From Sciscionella sediminilitoris (GTDB taxonomy: Bacteria; Actinomycetota; Actinomycetes; Mycobacteriales; Pseudonocardiaceae), in NCBI RefSeq assembly GCF_000737195.2, contig NZ_JALM01000055.1:1-56755 (forward strand): 56,755 nt of DNA, read 5' to 3'. Under the pieces are notes generated by a model that ran no database searches, was not told the origin of the DNA, and saw only the letters and a list, made by a program, of their open reading frames with translations. Made by a program: the position numbers and the translations under genes. Position 1 is the first letter of the stretch; each line of letters begins with the position of its first letter. Shown one piece after another: positions 1 through 8,078 of this stretch.

Positions 1-1
1 C

Positions 2-646
2 GGATTCGAATCCGAACTTCCCGGCCCGCTCAGCCAGATCGGCGGAACCTCCAGGATGGAAGTGAGCGCCGCCAGGGATCTGGCGCCCTTCGTGGACAAG
101 GTACGAGCATCGACCGGCGCCCGGAAAGTCGACCTCGTCGGCCATTCCGAAGGAACCGCCATGCCGCGCTATTACCTGAACTACCTCGGCGGCGCGGCCA
201 AGGTGGACAAGTCCGTCAATCTGGCACCCCTGTGGCAGGGCAGCAAGTTCTATGGCGTCGACGTTCTTTATCAGCTGGCCCGAGAAGCCGGGGCGAAACC
301 ACTCGTGCGCGGCATCTTCGATCACATCTATCCTGCGGGACCTCAGCTGCTGACCGGGTCCGACTACATCAACAAGGTGAACACCGGCGAGGCATTCCCG
401 CACGAGGTGACCTACACCAGCATCGTCACCAAGTACGACGAAGCCGTCGCGCCCTATACCAACGGTCTGGCACCGGCCCTGCCGAACACCCGCAACATCG
501 TCGTTCAGGACCAGTGTCCCGCTGACCTTTCCGAACACGGCCTCCTCGCCACCGATCCGGTCGCCGCACAGGACATTCTGAATGCCCTCGATCCCCGGCA
601 CGCCGAGCCCGTCGACTGCCAAGCAACCCCACGCAACAGCAGCTGA
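2..646 (+). CDS. Lipase, class 2 / EstA-like alpha/beta hydrolase, 5' truncated by window edge
   Basis: The reading frame is open from base 2 and continues through the ATG at 56 without a natural start, so the N-terminus (signal peptide and first strands) lies outside the window. The visible part has the nucleophile elbow GHSEGT (GxSxG) shortly after the pattern DFVDK-like helix / KVDLVGHS, as in secreted actinomycete lipases of the PF01674 type. It ends with ADLSEHGLLATDP, which would supply the catalytic His (SEHG). Two Cys (DQCPAD and VDCQAT) near the C-terminus are the usual disulfide. Predicted role: extracellular ester/triacylglycerol hydrolysis. Family assignment is firm; substrate is unknown. 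Confidence 0.85.
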   Translation, partial: GFESELPGPLSQIGGTSRMEVSAARDLAPFVDKVRASTGARKVDLVGHSEGTAMPRYYLNYLGGAAKVDKSVNLAPLWQGSKFYGVDVLYQLAREAGAKPLVRGIFDHIYPAGPQLLTGSDYINKVNTGEAFPHEVTYTSIVTKYDEAVAPYTNGLAPALPNTRNIVVQDQCPADLSEHGLLATDPVAAQDILNALDPRHAEPVDCQATPRNSS

Positions 647-653
647 GCCGGTC

Positions 654-1241
654 TCAGCCCAGCTCGGCGCAGATCGCGCGCGCCGCCCAGTTCCGGTACC
701 GGGCCGGGGACCAGCCGCAGTGCGTGACGAAGTGTTCGAACGCGGTGTGCGACACCAGCAGCGCCAGCGCGTCGGCGGTCTGCGCACGGGCGCGGGCACC
801 GAGCAGCGGGCGCAGTCGTTCACCGATCTGGTTGCGCTGGACGGTGCGTAGTTCGGCGACAAGGGCACACACCTGCGGATCGGTGTCGGCCGCGGCGATC
901 AGGGCGCGATACACCCCCACGGAATCGGCGAATCGCCGCACGATCGGGCGCAGTGCCCGTTCGACGCGCGCCGGTTCGAGTGTCTCACCCTCGCCGATGC
1001 CGGTCTCCGGAACCGGCGCGAACCGGGATTCGAAAGCGGCGCGCAACAGGGCGGTTTTGGGGCCGTGTCCGTGCACGGTCTCCACGCTGGTGCCTGCTCG
1101 TTCGGCGATGGCGCGCATCGTGGTCGGCGCGTAGCCCTGCTCGGAGAACAGCTCGGCCGCCGCATCCACCACGGCCTGCCGGGTCCGCTCGGCGGCCGCC
1201 GCACGCACCGGGGAACGGTACTCGCGGGTCTGCTTCGCCAC
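654..1241 (-). CDS. TetR/AcrR family transcriptional regulator
   Basis: 195 residues. The N-terminal helix-turn-helix covers roughly residues 18-60 (ELFSEQGYAPTTMRAIAERAGTS region), followed by a divergent ligand domain. The start is GTG at 1241, supported by GGAGGA five bases upstream. The gene is divergent from the glycosyltransferase at 1297 with about 55 bp between them, and a short dyad lies in that gap, so it probably controls itself and the glycosyltransferase/oxidoreductase pair. The recognition segment reads TSVETVHGHG rather than the usual T-x-x-LYxHF, so the turn and third helix are somewhat atypical. The ligand cannot be predicted. Confidence 0.88.
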   Translation of the reverse strand: MAKQTREYRSPVRAAAAERTRQAVVDAAAELFSEQGYAPTTMRAIAERAGTSVETVHGHGPKTALLRAAFESRFAPVPETGIGEGETLEPARVERALRPIVRRFADSVGVYRALIAAADTDPQVCALVAELRTVQRNQIGERLRPLLGARARAQTADALALLVSHTAFEHFVTHCGWSPARYRNWAARAICAELG

Positions 1242-1262
1242 GTGTCCTCCTTTTCGCTACAC

Positions 1263-1277
1263 TTCGACTGTATCGAA
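1263..1277. promoter_or_regulatory. Candidate TetR operator in divergent promoter region
   Basis: TTCGA-ctgta-TCGAA, a perfect 5-bp dyad with a 5-bp centre, sits between the divergent TetR (start 1241) and glycosyltransferase genes. Its right half overlaps a TATCGAAT stretch that could serve as the -10 of the rightward promoter. The position fits autorepression. The arms are short, so the call is tentative. Confidence 0.45.
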
Positions 1278-1296
1278 TATGAGCGGGACGGGGACG

Positions 1297-2583
1297 ATGA
1301 CTGCCGTACTGATCTGCGCGGGGCCCTTTCGCGGGCACGTCATGCCGCTCCTTCCGCTGGCGGGCCGCCTGGTCGAGCTCGGGCACCGGGTCCGGTTCCT
1401 CACCGGGAGCCGATACCGGGATGCGGTGACCGGGACCGGAGCACAGTGGGAACCACTTCCGGCGCGGATCGACTTCGACGAGGACGATACCGACGGAACC
1501 TTCCCGCAGCGGCGGGAACTCGGCGAGCTCGCGCAGGGCAAGTTCGATCTCGAACATGTCTTCCTGCGCCCGATTCCCGCGCAGGCGGCACGAATCGAGG
1601 AGCTGCTCGACGCGGAACCGGTGGACACGGTCGTGGTCGAGACGATGTTCTTCGGGGCCATCCCCGTGGCACTGCGCTCCTCGGCATCACGGCGAGACCG
1701 GCCGCGGATCGTGGCCTGGGGCAGCAATCCGCTCAACCTGCCGGATACGGATCTCGCTCCCGCCGGGCTGGGCCTGCCCCCGGCGAACGGGGCACTCGGA
1801 CGGCTGCGCAATCGGGCGGTGGGGTTCGCCATGCACGCGGGAATTTTCCGTTCCCTGCAAGGGATCGCCCGAGATTCAGTGCACACAGCGGGCGCCGAGC
1901 TGCCGCTGTTCTTCCTCGACTGGCTGACCCTGACCGACGATATCGTGCAACTCACCGTTCCCGGTTTCGAGTATCCGCGCGCGCAGTCCCGCCCGCGCGT
2001 GCACTATGCCGGTCCGCTCTCGGTCAGCGATACCGGGGCACACCCGCTCCCCGACTGGTGGGCGGAGCTGGATTCCCGGCTCCCCACCGTGCTGGTGACC
2101 CAGGGGTCCGCGGAACCCGACCTGGACCAGCTGGTCCGGCCCACCCTCACCGCGCTCGAAACGAAGGCGGTGAACGTGCTGGTCTCGCTCGGCGGCCGGG
2201 AAACCGGAAACGGGCTCGCCCTGCCCGCGAACGCCCGCCTCGCCGGTGCCCTGCCCTACGACGAGGTCTTCCCCGCCCTCTCGGCCTTCGTGACGAACGG
2301 GGGCTACGGCGGTGTCGGGTTCGCGATCCGGCACGGTGTTCCCGTTGTCGCGGTCGGGCGTTCGCAGGACAAGGCCGAGGTCGCCGCGCGGGTACGGTGG
2401 AGCGGGATCGGCATCGGGGTCCGCAGGCGCGGCATCTCGGCCCGCGCGATCGGGCAGGCGGTCGGCGAAGTCCTGCGGCAGCCGCGCTACCGGGCTCGGG
2501 CACGAGAATTCCGCGAACAGGCCGCGCAGTGCTCCGGACTCGATGCGGCGGTCCGCGTCGTCGCGGGATCCGGCACGGATTGA
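1297..2583 (+). CDS. Glycosyltransferase family 1 (MGT/UGT-like, GT-B fold)
   Basis: 428 residues with the layout of actinomycete natural-product glycosyltransferases. The N-terminal acceptor domain begins VLICAGPFRGHVMPLLPLA (the G-H-x-x-P motif), and the C-terminal donor domain has TQGSAEPDLDQLVRPTL then a motif region FVTNGGYGGVGFAIRHGVPVV (HGG-type donor loop read here as NGGYGG). It would transfer a sugar from an NDP-sugar to a small lipophilic acceptor, often inactivating a macrolide or flavonoid. An ATG at 1279 is also in frame; 1297 is preferred because family members begin at the MTAVLIC strand, but neither has a convincing Shine-Dalgarno. It is followed after 21 bp by an LLM oxidoreductase. 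Confidence 0.85.
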   Translation: MTAVLICAGPFRGHVMPLLPLAGRLVELGHRVRFLTGSRYRDAVTGTGAQWEPLPARIDFDEDDTDGTFPQRRELGELAQGKFDLEHVFLRPIPAQAARIEELLDAEPVDTVVVETMFFGAIPVALRSSASRRDRPRIVAWGSNPLNLPDTDLAPAGLGLPPANGALGRLRNRAVGFAMHAGIFRSLQGIARDSVHTAGAELPLFFLDWLTLTDDIVQLTVPGFEYPRAQSRPRVHYAGPLSVSDTGAHPLPDWWAELDSRLPTVLVTQGSAEPDLDQLVRPTLTALETKAVNVLVSLGGRETGNGLALPANARLAGALPYDEVFPALSAFVTNGGYGGVGFAIRHGVPVVAVGRSQDKAEVAARVRWSGIGIGVRRRGISARAIGQAVGEVLRQPRYRARAREFREQAAQCSGLDAAVRVVAGSGTD

Positions 2584-2604
2584 GGCCAGAGAAAGGAACG
2601 GCAC

Positions 2605-3564
2605 ATGGGAACACCGGCGACCGGGATCATGCTGCCCCGGGATCTGGACTCCGGGCGGATCCTCGAATACGGCCGTCGCGCCGAGGCACTGGGCTTCGAC
2701 GAACTCTGGGTGGTCGAGGATCTCGGTTTCCGGGGCGGGATCGCCCAGGCGGGCGCACTGCTCGCCGCGACCTCCCGGATCCGGATCGGCGTGGGTGTCC
2801 TTCCCGCCGCGGCGCGTAATGCGGCCTTCGCCGCGATGGAGATCGCCACACTCGGCCAGCTGTTCCCCGGCCGGATCGAAGTGGCTATCGGGCACGGCAT
2901 GCCCGCCTGGATGCGGTCGGTCGGTGAGCACACCCCGCGCCCGCTCGGGCTGCTCGAGGAAACCCTGACCGCCGTGCGTGCCCTGCTGCGCGGCGAGCGG
3001 GCCGAATCGGCGGGCCAGGTCGTGCTGGACGGGGTCGCCCTCGAATCCCGCGCGGTGCCCGAGCACATCCCGGAGCTGCTGGCCGGGGTGCGCGGGCCAC
3101 GATCACTTGCCGCCTCGGGGCGGATCGCGGACGGCACCGTGCTCGCCGAACCCAGCACCCCGGAATACGTGCGGGCCGCGCGCGAACAGATCGCGGCCAC
3201 CGGAGCGCATCGCATCGTTGCCTACAACATCGCGAGCGTGCACCCGGATCCGGCGGTCGCCGTGGAGCACGCCCGGCCCGGCCTGGAGTGGATCGGCGAA
3301 CCGGACTGGGCACCGCACCTGAACCCGCTGCCGTTCGCCGGTGAACTGCGGGCACTGCGCGAGCGCTGCGCCACCCGCGAGGAGTTCACCGAGGCCATGC
3401 CCGGGGAGTGGGTCGCCCGGCTGGCGCTGGCCGGAACCCCCGAGACGGTACGCGCCCGGCTGGATCAGCTGTACGAGGCCGGGGCAAGCAGCGCGGTGCT
3501 CGTCCCGATCGGTCCCGATCCGCTGGCCGCGCTCGAACCACTCGCCGCAGTGCTCAAACGTTGA
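2605..3564 (+). CDS. LLM-class (luciferase-like) oxidoreductase, probably F420-dependent
   Basis: 319 residues, (beta/alpha)8 luciferase-like monooxygenase fold. It starts TGIMLPRDLDSGRILEYGR and has the family features GFDELWVVEDLGFRGG, RIRIGVGVLPAAARN and a C-terminal substrate loop. Actinobacterial relatives with this N-terminal IMLPRD pattern generally use F420 or FMN; nothing in the sequence decides which. The ribosome site AGAAAGGAA precedes the ATG. It is in an operon with the upstream glycosyltransferase (21-bp gap) and probably shares TetR control, suggesting modification of a shared small-molecule substrate. Confidence 0.85.
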   Translation: MGTPATGIMLPRDLDSGRILEYGRRAEALGFDELWVVEDLGFRGGIAQAGALLAATSRIRIGVGVLPAAARNAAFAAMEIATLGQLFPGRIEVAIGHGMPAWMRSVGEHTPRPLGLLEETLTAVRALLRGERAESAGQVVLDGVALESRAVPEHIPELLAGVRGPRSLAASGRIADGTVLAEPSTPEYVRAAREQIAATGAHRIVAYNIASVHPDPAVAVEHARPGLEWIGEPDWAPHLNPLPFAGELRALRERCATREEFTEAMPGEWVARLALAGTPETVRARLDQLYEAGASSAVLVPIGPDPLAALEPLAAVLKR

Positions 3565-3603
3565 AGGCTCGGGCCCTGACTCCCTGTTTCGGCGAGCGGT
3601 ACC

Positions 3604-4311
3604 TCAGAAACCGGGATGGAAGGTCGTCGTCACATCGCCCTCCTCGGTGATGTGGTGCAGCGCCATTCCCGGCGGGCAGTCGCCGCGCATCTCCGGCGGA
3701 TCCGGAACCAGGGTGAGCGCGGAGACGACGCCGGGCGCGCCGCGCACCGGAACCCCGGAAAGCGAGGCGGCGAGCGGAGTGTGCACGTGTCCGCTCAGGA
3801 TCGCGCGCACCCCCGGGATCCGCGCCACCAGCGCGGTGAGCGCCTCGGGATTGCGGAGCATGATCGCGTCGACATAGGCGTGCCCGATCGGGACCGGCGG
3901 CTGATGCAGCGCGAGCACCACGTGTCCTGCACCGGCTGCCGCGGCTTCGGCCGAGCGCACGGTTTCCTCGTCCAGGAAACCGTGATCCGCGCCGGGCACC
4001 GTGACATCCAGGCCGATCACCCGCACCGGGCCGACATCCAGGACCGGGCACCGCTGCTGGCCGAGCACTTCCCGCAAGGTGTCCGGGTGATCGTGATTGC
4101 CGGGAATCGCGATCCACGGCAGCCCGCCGGTCATCGCCGCGCCGAACGCACGGTATTCCTCGGCGCGGCCGTTGTCGGCGACATCCCCGGTCACGATGAT
4201 CGCATCCGGTCGCCTGCTGGGCGGAAGATCGAGCACCCGCCGAAGCCGGGCGACGGTGTCGGGGTCCTCGCTGATGTGCGGATCGCTCACCTGAAGCAGT
4301 GTGGTACTCAC
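3604..4311 (-). CDS. Metallophosphoesterase (calcineurin-like, CpdA-type)
   Basis: 235 residues. All five metal-binding motifs of the family are present in order: SDPHIS (D-x-H), TGDVADN (GDxxD), IPGNHDH (GNHD), ALHQPP and GHVHTP (GHxH). It is a dinuclear metal phosphodiesterase; close relatives hydrolyse 3',5'-cAMP or related nucleotides. The reading frame extends upstream to 4446, but that part has no homology-like content, so I start at the GTG at 4311 (VSTTLLQVSDPHIS), where the catalytic strand begins. It is divergent from the PapA-like gene at 4525 and convergent with the LLM gene (39-bp gap). Confidence 0.9.
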   Translation of the reverse strand: MSTTLLQVSDPHISEDPDTVARLRRVLDLPPSRRPDAIIVTGDVADNGRAEEYRAFGAAMTGGLPWIAIPGNHDHPDTLREVLGQQRCPVLDVGPVRVIGLDVTVPGADHGFLDEETVRSAEAAAAGAGHVVLALHQPPVPIGHAYVDAIMLRNPEALTALVARIPGVRAILSGHVHTPLAASLSGVPVRGAPGVVSALTLVPDPPEMRGDCPPGMALHHITEEGDVTTTFHPGF

Positions 4312-4405
4312 CCCGGCGAGGCTAGTGGATCGGTTCGCCGCCACCCGTTCCGGAATACGCTCGGCCCCGCGATGCCTCCGTGGTTTCCGCCCAGCGGCAC
4401 GAACC

Positions 4406-4435
4406 ACCGTCAGTACGCGCATTCTGCCTGACGGT
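4406..4435. promoter_or_regulatory. Inverted repeat in divergent intergenic region
   Basis: ACCGTCAG (4406-4413) and CTGACGGT (4428-4435) are perfect 8-bp arms separated by 14 bp. They lie between the metallophosphoesterase and the PapA-like gene. Arm centres are about two helical turns apart, as for a dimeric repressor site, but an RNA hairpin cannot be excluded. No regulator gene is adjacent. Confidence 0.4.
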
Positions 4436-4524
4436 AAACGACCCAAAGGTGTCGTTGACCAATCCCCTCCCGCATTTCCCGGTTCCTACGCTCGATGCCG
4501 TGGATCTCCGAAAGGTGGGCGACA

Positions 4525-5739
4525 ATGGGCTTGCGAAGGTATCTCGACCCGATCGAAGAGCAACACCTCGGCGCGGCACCCACCCATGTCGCCGAATACC
4601 GGGGCGCGGTGGAGCACCGGTACCTGCGACAGGCATTCGAGTTGCTGTGCCTTCGGCATCCGGTGCTGCGCGGCCGGGTGGAAACCGGAAGGCACGGCTC
4701 GCTGCTCTACGTCGAGCCCGGTCATCAGCCCGAGGACATCCGGACAAGGGGCGACTACGAGGTACTGCTCCGGCACGCGTTCGGCCCGTGGAATCCGGCC
4801 CATGCCATGGCAAGGCTGATTCATGTCCGGGAAAACGGCGGTGGATTCGTGGCGCTGCGTATCGATCACGCGATCGTGGACGGCCACAGCCTGCGGGCGA
4901 TTTTCGATGAGCTGTGGGAAATCTACGCGGAAACCGTCCGCGGAATCGAGACCTCGATCGGGCCGGGCACCTCGCTGCCGCGTTCACCGCAGGACCTGCT
5001 CGCCGAACGATGGCGCAGCCTTCCGGACCGCTTTCCCTTGGCACAGCAGGAAGATTGGCATCGGGTCCCGCCGCACCAGGGCTACATCCGATTCGACGAG
5101 CGGGACACCGCAGCACTGCTCACCGCGGCCCGTGACCACGGGACGACGGTGCACGCGCTGATCGCCGGGTCGGTCCTCGGCACCCAATGCGCCCACGGCA
5201 GCCGGACATCGGCACCGGTTCCGATGATCTGCCTGTCACCGGTGAACCTCCGCTCCCGGGTGATCCCGGCGGTGACGGCCACCGAGACGACGGCGCTTGT
5301 CAAGATCCACAAGGCCGAGCTCGCGGTCCGTCCCGATCGGGCACCCTACGCTACGGGGCGCGAACTGAAGGCACAACTGGAATCCGCGATCGCCGGACGG
5401 GAACTCCTCTCCCCCGCCGAACTGTCGATGGTGCTCTCGGCGCTTCCGGATTCCCCGCTCGATCCCCGGTTCGCCATCGCCCAGGTCAGCAACAACGGCC
5501 ACGTGCACGCCCGGCTCGAACGGTTCACCGAGCCGAGGTTCCTCGGTTTCTCCAGCGCCGTGGACCTGATCTCCGACGCGTTCCCCATCTACAGCGTGTT
5601 CACCTTCCGCGGCGAACTGAGCATCCGATACCTGTTCCCCTCGAACCGGTTCTCCGCCGAGGAGGTCGCGCAGCTCACCGAATCGCTGTCGGGTCTGCTC
5701 CGGAGCAGTTGCGGAGCCGGAACCGGGTTGCGGGGCTGA
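4525..5739 (+). CDS. PapA-like acyltransferase (condensation-domain superfamily)
   Basis: 404 residues with the chloramphenicol-acetyltransferase-like fold. The catalytic HxxxDG motif is present as HAIVDGHSL near residue 115, and the C-terminal part LGFSSAVDLISDAFPIYSVFTF resembles the PapA5/phthiocerol dimycocerosyl transferase group. These enzymes move an acyl group from an acyl carrier protein or acyl-CoA to a hydroxyl or amine. The start at 4525 is chosen over 4495 because AAAGGTGG precedes it at good spacing. It heads a run with a DHA2 exporter (3-bp gap) and a CitE-like lyase, suggesting assembly and export of an acylated small molecule. The carrier partner is not adjacent; the nearest ACP is at 32158. 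Confidence 0.82.
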   Translation: MGLRRYLDPIEEQHLGAAPTHVAEYRGAVEHRYLRQAFELLCLRHPVLRGRVETGRHGSLLYVEPGHQPEDIRTRGDYEVLLRHAFGPWNPAHAMARLIHVRENGGGFVALRIDHAIVDGHSLRAIFDELWEIYAETVRGIETSIGPGTSLPRSPQDLLAERWRSLPDRFPLAQQEDWHRVPPHQGYIRFDERDTAALLTAARDHGTTVHALIAGSVLGTQCAHGSRTSAPVPMICLSPVNLRSRVIPAVTATETTALVKIHKAELAVRPDRAPYATGRELKAQLESAIAGRELLSPAELSMVLSALPDSPLDPRFAIAQVSNNGHVHARLERFTEPRFLGFSSAVDLISDAFPIYSVFTFRGELSIRYLFPSNRFSAEEVAQLTESLSGLLRSSCGAGTGLRG

Positions 5740-5742
5740 CTC

Positions 5743-7197
5743 ATGGCCTGGACGAACTTTCACCCCACCAGGCGCTCCGGCGACCGTGACCGGCTGGACG
5801 CGCGGGTCTGGCTGCTGGCCGGAATCGTCATGCTGGGCAACGGAATGACGTTGCTGAACACCACGACGGTGAACGTCGCCTTCGACACGATCAGCCGGGA
5901 GATGCGCGCGCCGATCCCGGTCGCGCAGTGGACGATCACCGCCTACCTGCTGGCACTGGCCACGGTCATTCCGGTGGCCGGCTGGGCGGTCGACAAGTTC
6001 GGTGCGAGACACCTGTGGATGTTCGCGATCACGGTTTTCCTGCTCGGCTCGGCACTGTCCGGATTGGCGTGGTCGATGCCCTCGCTGATCAGCTTCCGCG
6101 CGCTCCAGGGAGTCGGCGGTGGGCTGATCGTCCCGCTGTCCCAGACGATCCTGGCGAAGGCGGCCGGACCGGCGCGGCTGGGCCGGGTGATGGGGCTGCT
6201 CGGCATCGTCACCGTGCTCGGACCGGTGCTCGGACCGGTCATCGGCGGCGCACTGGTGCAGGACCTGAACTGGCGCTGGATCTTCTACGTCAACGTCCCG
6301 CTCGGGATCATCGCGCTGCTCACCGCGAGACTGCTACCCGAGGACCGGTCCCCGCGGAACACGCCGTTCGACGTGCCGGGGCTCATCGCCACCTCCGCCG
6401 GGCTCGCCGGACTGGTCTTCGGAGTCTCCCGGGCCGGGGCCGACCGCGGTTTCGGTGCGCCGATGACCTATCTGCCGATCCTGCTCGGCTGCCTGTGCCT
6501 GGCCTGGTTCGCCCGGCACAGCCTGCGGCGCGGTACGGGTTCGCTGATCGATGTGCGACTGTTCGGGAACCGGAATTTCGCCGCGGCCGCACTGTTCCTG
6601 AGCCTGGCCGGGTCGGTCGTGATGGGCGGGCAGCTGCTGCTTCCGCTGTACAACCAGGTGGTGCGGGGAACCGGGGCACTCGAAGCCGGGATCCTGCTTG
6701 CGCCGCAAGGCATCGGCGTCGCCGTGGCCACCGCGCTCGCCGGGCGGCTCACGGACCGGTTCGGGCCGCGCGTCGTGGTCCTTCCCGGGCTCGCCCTGCT
6801 GTTCCTCGGCACCGCCGCCTACACCCAGTTCACCGCGCACACCCCCGCGATGTGGCTCGGGATCGCGCTCGTGGTCCGCGGTATCGGTATCGGCTGCGTG
6901 ATCACCCCGGCCAGTGCCGCGGCCTATGTCTCGCTGCGCGCCGAGCACGTCGCCAGGGCGGCGAGCGCGCTCACCAGCATTCAGCAGACCGGTGGCCTGA
7001 TCGGTTCCGCCGCGATCGCGACCGTCCTCGCCGCCCAGCTCGACCGGTCCGGGGCGCCGACCGCGTTCGCGGACACCTTCTGGATCGCCGCGGCCGTCGC
7101 CGTCGTGATCGCGGTTCCCGCGATGCGCCTGTCGAACGCGGCAACCACTACCAGTCATCGGAAAACACGGGAGGAATCGACATGGACGACACGGTGA
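5743..7197 (+). CDS. MFS transporter, DHA2 (EmrB/QacA, 14-TM) drug efflux family
   Basis: 484 residues with about 14 hydrophobic segments. Family signatures visible are LNTTTVNVAFDTI in TM1, WTITAYLLALATVIPVAGW (TM2), the antiporter motif C region GPVLGPVIGGALVQDLNWRWIFYVN, and LAGRLTDRFGPR (motif A) in the second half. It is a proton-coupled exporter of amphiphilic compounds in the plasma membrane. It begins 3 bp after the acyltransferase and its 3' end overlaps the following CitE-like gene by 16 bp, so the three genes are one transcription unit. Its cargo is presumably the acyltransferase product or a toxic intermediate (inference). Confidence 0.92.
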   Translation: MAWTNFHPTRRSGDRDRLDARVWLLAGIVMLGNGMTLLNTTTVNVAFDTISREMRAPIPVAQWTITAYLLALATVIPVAGWAVDKFGARHLWMFAITVFLLGSALSGLAWSMPSLISFRALQGVGGGLIVPLSQTILAKAAGPARLGRVMGLLGIVTVLGPVLGPVIGGALVQDLNWRWIFYVNVPLGIIALLTARLLPEDRSPRNTPFDVPGLIATSAGLAGLVFGVSRAGADRGFGAPMTYLPILLGCLCLAWFARHSLRRGTGSLIDVRLFGNRNFAAAALFLSLAGSVVMGGQLLLPLYNQVVRGTGALEAGILLAPQGIGVAVATALAGRLTDRFGPRVVVLPGLALLFLGTAAYTQFTAHTPAMWLGIALVVRGIGIGCVITPASAAAYVSLRAEHVARAASALTSIQQTGGLIGSAAIATVLAAQLDRSGAPTAFADTFWIAAAVAVVIAVPAMRLSNAATTTSHRKTREESTWTTR

Positions 7198-8078
7198 GTA
7201 CTTTTTCCGGAGCGCGAACCCTGCTGTACGTGCCCGGCCACCGCCGGGATCAGTTCGCGAAGGCGCGGGACAGCGGGGCCGATGCGATCGTGCTGGACCT
7301 GGAGGACGCGGTGGGTCCGGACGCGAAGGCCGTGGCCCGGCGCAATGTGGCGGACTGGCTTGCCGAAGGCGGCTGCGGTGCCGTGCGGATCAACGGCCTC
7401 GGTTCCCCGTGGCACGAGGAGGACATCGCGATGCTGTCCGGTTATTCCCGGATCGTCGTCCTCCCGAAGGCCGAATCGGGATCCCGGGTGATCCAGCTGC
7501 GGCACCGATTGCCCGCCGTATCCGGAATCGTGCCCATCCTGGAGACCGCGGCGGGCATCCTCGCCGCCTGGGATGTCTGTTCGGCACGCGGGGTGGTCCG
7601 GGCGATATTCGGCAGCGCGGACCTGGCCCGGCAGCTCGGGTTCGATCACCGGAACCGGCTCGCGCTCGGCCATGCGCGCTGCCAGGTGGTGCTCGCCTCG
7701 GCGGCGAGCGGGCTGGCCCCGCCGCTCGACGGCGCCAGTACGGCGATCAGCGATATGCCCGCGCTGGCCACCGAGGCCGCGCACGCCGCGACGCTGGGAT
7801 TCTCCGGGAAGTCCTGCATCCATCCCCGCCAGATTCCCGTGGTGCGGGCCGCGTTCGCCCCTTCGGCACAGGAGGTGGCATGGGCACGGAAGGTGCTCGC
7901 GGCGACCGGGAACGGATCCGCGACGGCCCTGGACGGTCAGTTCATCGGGAAGCCGGTGGTGGTGCGCGCCCGCCAGGTGCTGCAGCGGCATTTCGAGACG
8001 AGCGAATCCGGCACCGGAACGCGGGCCAACGGCACGGCGAGGACCGAGAGCATGGCGGTGCCGCTGGATCAGTCCTGA
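7182..8078 (+). CDS. CitE-like HpcH/HpaI aldolase/lyase (acyl-CoA lyase type), copy 1
   Basis: 298 residues; TIM barrel of the citrate lyase beta/malyl-CoA lyase superfamily. The signature segments are LLYVPGHRRDQFAKA, DAIVLDLEDAVGPDAK (metal-binding region), VVLPKAES, VPILETAAGI (metal-ligand Glu) and GKSCIHPRQIPVV. Members cleave 3-hydroxyacyl-CoA compounds such as malyl-CoA or citramalyl-CoA. GGAGG precedes the ATG, which lies inside the 3' end of the exporter gene. A second CitE-like gene of similar length lies 2.7 kb away in the opposite operon (10839-11717), so the two loci may act on related C4-C5 CoA esters. Its stop codon overlaps the convergent CocE gene by 10 bp. Confidence 0.87.
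   Translation: MDDTVSTFSGARTLLYVPGHRRDQFAKARDSGADAIVLDLEDAVGPDAKAVARRNVADWLAEGGCGAVRINGLGSPWHEEDIAMLSGYSRIVVLPKAESGSRVIQLRHRLPAVSGIVPILETAAGILAAWDVCSARGVVRAIFGSADLARQLGFDHRNRLALGHARCQVVLASAASGLAPPLDGASTAISDMPALATEAAHAATLGFSGKSCIHPRQIPVVRAAFAPSAQEVAWARKVLAATGNGSATALDGQFIGKPVVVRARQVLQRHFETSESGTGTRANGTARTESMAVPLDQS

Noticed and set aside
1065-2819. 584-codon plus-strand frame over TetR, GT1 and LLM genes
   Set aside because: Out-of-frame overlap with GT1 and LLM, which carry the real motifs.
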